Below are positions 1 through 4,943 of a DNA stretch of 5,462 bases, piece by piece (within the stretch, counting starts at the first letter, position 1; each line of letters begins with the position of its first letter). The stretch is taken from NCBI GenBank assembly GCA_021798075.1, contig JAJZYO010000155.1:1-5462 (forward strand), written 5' to 3'. The position numbers and the translations under genes are program-made. The notes under the pieces are model-generated. The model had not been told where the DNA came from and did not search any database. It was given only the letters and a program-made list of their open reading frames with translations. The stretch is from Actinomycetes bacterium (GTDB taxonomy: Bacteria > Actinomycetota > Acidimicrobiia > Acidimicrobiales > Palsa-688).

Positions 1-1080
1 TGCCTCGGGGGCGACCGGCGAGGTCCTCACCGCCGCCAGGGCTTCGCCGACGGTGCGCGCCGCGGACACGGCGATGAAGTCCGGGTTCATCAGGCCCCCG
101 GCCGTCTCGGGGTTGTAGCTGAGCAGGGCGCGCATCTTGGCCTGGGCCGGCAAGGGCACCTTCTCCAAGATCGGCAGGCGCCGCTCCTGGTCGAGCTCGG
201 TGAGCAAGTCGACGGCGTCGTCCGGGCCCATGGCGGAGAGCAACCTGGCGGCCTCTTCGTCGCTGCGGCTGCGCAGGAACTCGACTTGGTGGTCCGGCTC
301 GAGCTCCTCGAAAACGTCCGCCTCGAGCTCGCGGTCCGCGCTCACCGCCTTTATGATCTCCTCGCCTTCTTCGTGCGACGCTGCCTCCACCAGGTCGGCC
401 AGGGCTGCGGGGTGGAGGCGGCGAAGCTTGCGGAAGGGGATCTGCAAGCGTGCGGTCGGCACGTGAGAGACAAAGGGCTCCACCTCCGACCAGTCGAGGA
501 CCCGCCCGTCCTGGCCACGGCGGCGCCACTTGCGGGGGAGCAGCCTCCCGAGCAGCGGGCGCGGGCTCGTGTCGACACCGCTCACCTGCCAAGAACTGCC
601 GACCTTGGCGAGCAGTATGTCATTGGCTCGCACGAGGCGGGCCCTTTTCATGTGGATCAGGTGGCGCGAACCCAAGTCGCGCCCGAGCAGCACCTCGCCT
701 GGGCGGCGCACGAACGGCCCGAGCGAGGCCGGTTCGACCTTCAACCTGGCTAAGTCGTAGCCGAGCTCGGCCAGCTGGTAGGCGTGGGCGAACTTGTCGG
801 CCCCCTCGACGCTGACCACCAAGCCGGTGACCCGCGGGTGCCAGCCCGGGGAGGTGTCCTCTCCGCCTAGGCGGGCGATCACATCGGAAAGCCGGCCCTC
901 TACCGGGCCGGAAGGGCCTTGCACGACGGTGCCGAGCAGGCCGGAAAGGCGAAGGATCTCGTGGTGGGCGACATCAGCGCCACCGGCCAGCGCGGGCACG
1001 CCCGGTAAAGAGGCGCCCGGTGGAGAGGCGGTACTTGGGGGCGGGTCACCCCTCGCTCTAGGCACAGCGCCAGAGTACAC
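1..1080 (-). CDS. MgtE intracellular N domain / CBS domain protein with PRC-barrel-like N-terminus (C-terminus cut by window edge)
   Basis: The minus frame is open from a stop at 1189-1191 to the left edge. Residues are counted from GTG 1078-1080. A Pro/Ala/Gly-rich head (1-40) precedes two PRC-barrel-like parts: EILRLSGLLGTVV (about 41-90), then FVRRPGEVLLGRDLG and ARLVRANDILLAKV (about 122-180). A linker follows (LPRKWRRR at 181, DWSEVEPF at 196). The MgtE_N superhelical domain runs about 217-320, with RKLRRLHPAALADLVEA and DPDD/E-type helical repeats such as MGPDDAVDLLTEL. YNPETAGGLMNPDFIAV at 322 is the usual entry into a CBS pair. In MgtE this cytosolic unit senses Mg2+ and gates the channel. 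Actinobacteria also have soluble PRC-MgtE_N-CBS proteins with no membrane part, and the arrangement here looks more like those. The part that would decide this lies outside the window. Start choice: GTG 1078-1080 has GGGGA six bases upstream. ATG 1096-1098 (six residues longer) and GTG 997-999 (closer to the conserved region, no Shine-Dalgarno) are alternatives. Domain call is firm; start is uncertain. Confidence 0.85.
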   Translation of the reverse strand, partial: MYSGAVPRARGDPPPSTASPPGASLPGVPALAGGADVAHHEILRLSGLLGTVVQGPSGPVEGRLSDVIARLGGEDTSPGWHPRVTGLVVSVEGADKFAHAYQLAELGYDLARLKVEPASLGPFVRRPGEVLLGRDLGSRHLIHMKRARLVRANDILLAKVGSSWQVSGVDTSPRPLLGRLLPRKWRRRGQDGRVLDWSEVEPFVSHVPTARLQIPFRKLRRLHPAALADLVEAASHEEGEEIIKAVSADRELEADVFEELEPDHQVEFLRSRSDEEAARLLSAMGPDDAVDLLTELDQERRLPILEKVPLPAQAKMRALLSYNPETAGGLMNPDFIAVSAARTVGEALAAVRTSPVAPEA

Positions 1081-1123
1081 CGCCGTTCCCCAAACCATCA
1101 GCAAACATCTCACTGACGGTTGC

Positions 1124-1201
1124 CTGCTGGGCTCCTGGGACCGGTGCAGTGGGCACCGGGCCAGCAGTGCTGGCACCAGGAGTGCGACCTAGGGCTGGTG
1201 C
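1124..1201 (-). repeat. Inverted-repeat cluster, potential three-way-junction RNA in the leader of the MgtE_N/CBS gene
   Basis: Seen directly: an outer arm pair CTCCTGG (1132-1138) / CCAGGAG (1176-1182) encloses two adjacent hairpins. These are CCGGTGC (1141-1147) / GCACCGG (1153-1159) with loop AGTGG, and GCCAGCA (1160-1166) / TGCTGGC (1168-1174) around a single central G. Together they pair about 20 bp in 51 nt, with only GA and A as linkers. Two further perfect 7-bp complements would compete: CTGCTGG (1124-1130) with CCAGCAG (1161-1167), and GCACCAG (1173-1179) with CTGGTGC (1195-1201). The element lies about 35-100 bases before the proposed starts of the minus-strand gene and about 280 bases before ppdK, so a leader of the minus-strand transcript is the likelier home. 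It matches no riboswitch class I recognise. It could instead be a protein-binding site or a palindromic repeat element. Confidence 0.5.
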
Positions 1202-1351
1202 AATATGCACTCAGGCCACCTCGGGCATGATGGCCCCCGTCGGTGGCTCGGCCGCTTCCCGATCAAAGGAGCGCGCCTCGGCAGTGACCGAAGTCTTACG
1301 GCTTCGACGTCAACCCCTCCTCCCCTCGCTCGCCACGTCATGGTCGCAGGC

Positions 1352-1399
1352 AGGGCCAAAGGCTATTGGGCCCTCTGGCGAGGGGTCTTTCGCCCCTAA
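1352..1399 (+). promoter_or_regulatory. Two tandem palindromes upstream of ppdK, candidate DevR/DosR-type operators
   Basis: Arms AGGGCC (1352-1357) and GGCCCT (1369-1374) form the first palindrome; the match extends to AGGGCCAA against TTGGGCCCT with one extra G. The second is AGGGG (1381-1385) / CCCCT (1393-1397), centre TCTTTCG. Its core GGGTCTTTCGCCCC (1383-1396) matches 11 of 14 positions of the mycobacterial DosR consensus GGGACTWWAGTCCC as I remember it, and it is followed by TAA. The second box ends 64 bases before the ppdK start codon, a plausible distance for an activator site. An A/T-rich patch ACTTAA (1402-1407) just after it could belong to a -10 region. The palindromes are certain; the regulator is inference. 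Confidence 0.4.
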
Positions 1400-1446
1400 C
1401 CACTTAAGCGCGGCGAGACGACACTGGCGCTCGACCCACACATAAC

Positions 1447-1454
1447 AAGGAGGG
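1447..1454 (+). promoter_or_regulatory. Shine-Dalgarno of ppdK
   Basis: AAGGAGGG lies six bases before ATG 1461-1463. It is a near-perfect complement of the 16S rRNA 3' end and the best ribosome binding site in the window. It fixes the ppdK start and predicts efficient translation. Confidence 0.9.
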
Positions 1455-1460
1455 CCCCAG

Positions 1461-4175
1461 ATGGCCAAGTACGTCTACGACTTTGCCGAGGGCAACCGCG
1501 GCATGCTCGACCTGCTCGGGGGAAAGGGGGCGAACTTGGCCGAAATGAGCAACCTGGGCCTGCCGGTCCCGCCGGGCTTCACGATCACGACCGAAGCCTG
1601 CCGGGAGTACCTGACTACGGGTGGTCTCCCCGCCGGGCTCGGCACAGAGGTCGAAGAGCACCTCTCGCGCCTGGAACGGACGATGGGCAAGCACCTGGGC
1701 GACCCGGACGACCCGCTCTTGGTCTCGGTGCGGAGCGGGGCCAGGTTTTCCATGCCAGGGATGATGGACACGGTCCTCGACATCGGGTTGAACGAGGCGT
1801 CGGTCATGGGCCTCGCCAAGCAGGCTGACGACGAACGCTTCGCCTGGGACTCCTACCGCCGCCTGGTCCAGATGTTCGGCAAGACCGTTATGGGGGCCGA
1901 CGGGGCGCTCTTCGAGCACGCCCTCGCGGACATGAAGCGGGCGAGGGGCGCCGCCTCGGACCTGGACCTCGGGGTAGGCGACTTGAGAGAACTGGTCTCC
2001 ACCTACAAAGAGATCGTGAAGCGCGAAACGGGGCGGGAGTTCCCGACCGAGCCGCGCGAGCAACTCGACGCCGCCATAAAGGCCGTGTTCGAGTCCTGGA
2101 ACACCGAACGTGCCCGGGTCTACCGGCGCCAGGAACGCATCCCCGAGGACCTCGGCACGGCCGTCAACATCGTCTCGATGGTCTTCGGCAACCTCGGGCT
2201 CTCCTCGGGGACGGGCGTGGCCTTCACCCGCGACCCCGCCACCGGCAACCGGGGCGTCTACGGCGACTACCTCCAGGACGCGCAGGGCGAGGACGTCGTG
2301 GCCGGGATCAGGAACCCAGTGCCCTTGGAGGCGCTGCAAGAGCTGAACGAACCCGTGTACCGCCAGCTGCTCGACATCATGGCCGTCTTGGAGCACCACT
2401 ACCGCGACCTCTGTGACATCGAGTTCACGGTCGAAAACGGCAGGCTCTGGATGCTCCAGACCCGTGTCGGCAAGCGCACGGCGGCGGCGGCGTTCCGCAT
2501 CGCCACCCAGCTCGTGGACGAAGGCGTGATCAGCATGGACGAGGCCCTCGGGCGGGTGAACGGGGCCCAGCTCGCCGAGCTGATGTTCCCTCGCTTCGCC
2601 GAGGGCACCGCCGGCGCCAAGCTCGCGACCGGCCAGGGTGCCAGCCCCGGCGCGGCCGTCGGCAAGGCGGTTTTCGACTCGGAGGCCGCTGGCGAATGGG
2701 CCTCGCGAGGCGAGGCCGTCATCTTGGTCCGCAACGAGACCAACCCCGACGACCTGCCGGGCATGGTCGCGGCAAAGGGGATCTTGACCCGCCGGGGCGG
2801 CAGGACGAGCCACGCGGCCGTCGTCGCCCGGGGGCTCGGCAAGACCTGCGTGGTCGCCGCTCAGGACCTCCAGCTAGACGTCCCCGGCCGGCGCTTCACC
2901 GCCCCTGACGGGACAGTCATCGCCGAAGGCGACGTCATCTCGATCGACGGCAAGACGGGGGCCGTGTACAAGGGCGCGGTCGAGGTGGCCCCCTCACCCC
3001 TTGTCGAGTACTTCGAGGGGACCTTCGACGCAGCGTTGGCAGACGTCGAGACGAGAGACCTCGTGGCTTGCGTGAGCCGCCTCCTCCGCCACGCTGACGC
3101 CCGCCGGCGCCTCGGGGTGAAGGCCAACGCCGACATGCCAGACGATGCCCGCCGTGCCCGGTCCTTCGGGGCAGAGGGCATAGGGCTCTGCCGGACCGAG
3201 CACATGTTCCTCGGCGAGCGCAGGCTTTTCGTGGAGCGGCTCATACTGGCCGAGACCGAGGAGGAACGCCAAGCCGCCCTCGACGATCTCCTGCCGCTCC
3301 AGCGTTCGGACTTCGTGCAGATCTTCGAGCAGATGGACGGCCTGCCCGTGACGATAAGGCTGATCGACCCACCGCTGCACGAGTTCTTGCCGGACCTCAC
3401 CCAGTTGTCCGTGCGGGCCGCGACCGCCAGGGCCAAGGGCGAGACGGACGAGGAAGCCGAGCGCCTCCTGCCGGCCGTGCGCCGTCTACACGAGCAAAAC
3501 CCGATGCTCGGCCTGCGCGGCGTCCGGCTCTGCCTCGCGGTGCCGGGGCTCATCGACCTCCAGGTACGCGCCATCGCCGAGGCCGCGGTGGAGCGCAAGA
3601 AGGCCGGCGCCAACCCCGTCTTCGAGGTGATGGTGCCCGTCGTCGGCGCGGTCCAAGAACTCGAGCACGTCCGGGAGGAAGCAGAGTCGGTTATCGACGC
3701 CGTCTCGGAGGGGGCTGGGGTGCACCTGGAAAAGGTCATCGGCACCATGATCGAGCTGCCCAGGGCGTGCCTGACGGCCGGCCAGATCGCCACCGCGGCC
3801 GACTTTTTCTCCTACGGCACCAACGACCTCACCCAGACCACTTGGGGCTTCTCGCGAGACGACTGCGAGGCGTCGTTCTTCCCTCTCTACATGAGCCTCG
3901 GGATATTCGGCACCTCCCCCTTCGAGACCCTGGACAAGGACGGGGTCGGGGCCCTGGTCAGGATGGGGTCGGCCGCAGCCCGCACGGCCAAGCCCGAGAT
4001 CGAACTGGGCGTGTGCGGCGAGCACGGCGGCGACCCCGAAAGCATCCACTTCTTCGACGAAATCGGCCTCGACTACGTGTCGTGCTCGCCGTTCCGGGTG
4101 CCCGTCGCGCGCCTCGAGGCCGGCCGGGCGGCGTTGCCGAGGTCGGTCGCCGGCAAGGTCAGCGCCTCCCGCTGA
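1461..4175 (+). CDS. ppdK: Pyruvate, phosphate dikinase
   Basis: Cytosolic enzyme catalysing ATP + pyruvate + Pi <-> AMP + PEP + PPi, usable for PEP formation or, in reverse, for PPi-dependent glycolysis. The 904 residues are complete and close to the family's usual 870-900. Domains in order: an ATP-grasp nucleotide domain (about 1-340) with GGKGANLAEM at the N-terminus, VRSGARFSMPGMMDTVL (Arg91) and DIEFTVENG...LQTRVGKRT (Glu321, Gln333); a mobile phosphohistidine domain (about 385-505) with GGRTSHAAVVARGLGKTCV, where His451 carries the phosphate; and a C-terminal PEP/pyruvate TIM barrel (about 520-890). The barrel shows GLCRTEHMF (Arg578), RLIDPP (Arg633), GTMIELPRA (Glu765), SYGTNDLTQ (Asn788, Asp789) and GVCGEHGGDP (Cys852, the expected proton donor). 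No key residue is missing. Thr449 beside His451 is the position phosphorylated by the PPDK regulatory protein in plants and some bacteria; no such regulator gene is in the window. The gene stands alone, divergent from the MgtE_N/CBS gene and convergent with the ligase-like gene 12 bases downstream. ATG 1461 is well supported by AAGGAGGG. Confidence 0.98.
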   Translation: MAKYVYDFAEGNRGMLDLLGGKGANLAEMSNLGLPVPPGFTITTEACREYLTTGGLPAGLGTEVEEHLSRLERTMGKHLGDPDDPLLVSVRSGARFSMPGMMDTVLDIGLNEASVMGLAKQADDERFAWDSYRRLVQMFGKTVMGADGALFEHALADMKRARGAASDLDLGVGDLRELVSTYKEIVKRETGREFPTEPREQLDAAIKAVFESWNTERARVYRRQERIPEDLGTAVNIVSMVFGNLGLSSGTGVAFTRDPATGNRGVYGDYLQDAQGEDVVAGIRNPVPLEALQELNEPVYRQLLDIMAVLEHHYRDLCDIEFTVENGRLWMLQTRVGKRTAAAAFRIATQLVDEGVISMDEALGRVNGAQLAELMFPRFAEGTAGAKLATGQGASPGAAVGKAVFDSEAAGEWASRGEAVILVRNETNPDDLPGMVAAKGILTRRGGRTSHAAVVARGLGKTCVVAAQDLQLDVPGRRFTAPDGTVIAEGDVISIDGKTGAVYKGAVEVAPSPLVEYFEGTFDAALADVETRDLVACVSRLLRHADARRRLGVKANADMPDDARRARSFGAEGIGLCRTEHMFLGERRLFVERLILAETEEERQAALDDLLPLQRSDFVQIFEQMDGLPVTIRLIDPPLHEFLPDLTQLSVRAATARAKGETDEEAERLLPAVRRLHEQNPMLGLRGVRLCLAVPGLIDLQVRAIAEAAVERKKAGANPVFEVMVPVVGAVQELEHVREEAESVIDAVSEGAGVHLEKVIGTMIELPRACLTAGQIATAADFFSYGTNDLTQTTWGFSRDDCEASFFPLYMSLGIFGTSPFETLDKDGVGALVRMGSAAARTAKPEIELGVCGEHGGDPESIHFFDEIGLDYVSCSPFRVPVARLEAGRAALPRSVAGKVSASR

Positions 4176-4233
4176 GCCTCCCGCAGGTCACGGGAGGACG
4201 GCGAGCAGCTCTTCGAACAGCTGCTCGCCGTCC
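4176..4233. terminator. Hairpins at the convergent ppdK / ligase-like gene junction, probable bidirectional terminator
   Basis: Directly after the ppdK stop, CCTCCCG (4177-4183) pairs with CGGGAGG (4191-4197) around loop CAGGTCA, which contains the stop codon of the minus-strand gene (4188-4190). Next to it is a perfect 15-bp inverted repeat: GGACGGCGAGCAGCT (4196-4210) and its reverse complement (4219-4233), loop CTTCGAAC. No T-tract follows on either strand, as is common for proposed terminators in high-GC Actinobacteria. The two hairpins overlap at 4196-4197, so they cannot both form fully. The larger stem also encodes the last residues of the ligase-like protein (GDGEQLFEELLAV). Structure is certain; termination activity is inferred from position. 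Confidence 0.6.
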
Positions 4234-4943
4234 CCGGCGGGAGCCGCGAGGGCAACGTCGCGCAATTCACGCGACGCCTGCTCGCGTTCGGGCGGGGAGA
4301 GCGCGAGGAGGGCCGCCAGCTCGGCCGGCTCCCAGCGCAGCAGGCAAGAGCACTGGAAGAGCGCTCCGAGCCTCGTCCGGCGCTGGGACACCCCGACGAC
4401 CTTGGGCCACTGACGGCCCGGCACGCTTGCGGTCACGTCGGTGGCGGTCACGTCGGGGACCGTCACCTCGCCGGCGCCCAGGAGCGCGAAGCAGGCGATC
4501 GAACCCCAAGGGCGGCGCAGGAGCTGACCTTTCCAGGCTTCGGCGCCGGCCAGCCCCGCGTGGCGCAACGCGAGCGCCCAAGCCTCCCCGACCCACCAGG
4601 CAGCGCGGGCCACGTCCTCGTCGAACAGCGGGTCGCCCGCCGGCACCACGAGGTCGACCCACAGTTGCGCCCCGGGCTGGACCAGCACCGCGCCACCACC
4701 GCTCCTCCTGCGTACCAGACCGACGCCGGCCCGGGCGCAGGCCGAGGCATCCGCCACCGTCTCCGGCTGCGAGCTGCCCAGGACGAGGGCGCTGTCGATC
4801 GGTTGCAGGCAGCGGGCGGTACGGGCCAGGGGGCTTACCGGCACGTCATTGGGGGAGACGAGCGCCGCCGACGAGGCGTGCAGGTCCGCGACCGTGCCGC
4901 TCCGGTGCTCGACGAGCCACTTCGTGCCGTGTGAGCTACTCAA
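4188..4943 (-). CDS. Lipoate-protein ligase (BPL/LPL) family protein, divergent
   Basis: The 251-residue product resembles the short actinobacterial lipoate-protein ligase family. Recognisable pieces: DLHASSAAL near the N-terminus (20-28), SALVLGSSQPETV (51-63), the nucleotide-loop motif RRRSGGGAVLV (78-88), the strand AQLWVDLVVP (92-101), SIACFALLGAGEVTV (148-162), then KVVGVSQRRTRLGALFQCS (181-199). Lys181 is in the place of the lysine that contacts the acyl-adenylate in LplA-type enzymes. Family members move lipoyl or octanoyl groups onto 2-oxoacid dehydrogenase or GcvH domains; whether this member is an active ligase, a transferase or something else cannot be read here. A 15-bp tandem repeat inserts residues just before Lys181. 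The start is TTG 4941-4943. It is the only usable one, since no ATG, GTG or TTG lies between it and the in-frame stop at 4986-4988. I see no Shine-Dalgarno; TTGA overlaps the stop of the upstream HNH gene, which suggests translational coupling. The 3' end contains the terminator-like stem. Confidence 0.8.
   Translation of the reverse strand: MSSSHGTKWLVEHRSGTVADLHASSAALVSPNDVPVSPLARTARCLQPIDSALVLGSSQPETVADASACARAGVGLVRRRSGGGAVLVQPGAQLWVDLVVPAGDPLFDEDVARAAWWVGEAWALALRHAGLAGAEAWKGQLLRRPWGSIACFALLGAGEVTVPDVTATDVTASVPGRQWPKVVGVSQRRTRLGALFQCSCLLRWEPAELAALLALSPPEREQASRELRDVALAAPAGDGEQLFEELLAVLP
4429..4471. repeat. Three-unit 15-bp tandem repeat inside the ligase-like gene
   Basis: GCGGTCACGTCGG occurs exactly at 4429-4441 and again at 4444-4456, a 15-base period. 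A degenerate third unit at 4459-4471 (ACCGTCACCTCGC) matches 9 of 13. On the coding strand this gives the pentads VTVPD-VTATD-VTAS (residues 161-173), immediately before GRQWPKVVG. The repeat stays in frame, so it looks like a replication-slippage expansion of the native VTV strand and the loop leading to the predicted catalytic Lys181. Confidence 0.8.

Larger units (their letters stand above)
1081..1460. other. Divergent intergenic region, no credible gene
   Basis: This roughly 380-base gap separates the leftward MgtE_N/CBS gene from rightward ppdK. It should hold both promoters. I see no coding region: the open frames here lack domain-like sequence and Shine-Dalgarno sites. It contains an inverted-repeat cluster (1124-1201), a short palindrome GTGCA-ATA-TGCAC (1198-1210), GGGCATGATGGCCC (1223-1236), an imperfect stem TGACCGAAG ... 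CTTCG-AC-GTCA (1285-1312), and two GGG...CCC palindromes (1352-1397). I could not identify a convincing -35/-10 pair on either strand. The stretch 1313-1351 shows nothing I can name. Confidence 0.7.

Noticed and set aside
137..815. Several plus-strand open frames opposite the MgtE_N/CBS gene
   Set aside because: The minus strand encodes a clear PRC/MgtE_N/CBS protein across the region; the plus-strand products are compositionally biased shadows.
1132..1182. tRNA or known riboswitch at the cloverleaf-like structure
   Set aside because: No T-loop GTTCRA, no anticodon arm geometry and no CCA-type acceptor; no TPP, cobalamin, SAM, glycine or M-box signature that I can recognise.
794..1445. Plus-strand open frames spanning the divergent intergenic region
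   Set aside because: No conserved motif, no Shine-Dalgarno, and the region is full of inverted repeats and probable regulatory DNA.
1404..2813. 469-codon open frame on the minus strand, antisense to ppdK
   Set aside because: It lies opposite a certain ppdK, its product is low-complexity Gly/Ala/Arg/Val/Asp-rich with no domain, and long antisense frames are expected in high-GC codon-biased genes.
2861..3793. 310-codon minus-strand open frame opposite ppdK
   Set aside because: Ser/Arg/Thr-rich shadow translation with no recognisable fold.
3486..4049. 187-codon minus-strand open frame opposite the ppdK C-terminal domain
   Set aside because: Shadow of conserved TIM-barrel coding sequence; no Shine-Dalgarno and no domain.
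4560..4934. 124-codon plus-strand open frame opposite the ligase-like gene
   Set aside because: Antisense to a protein with clear BPL/LPL motifs; its product resembles nothing.
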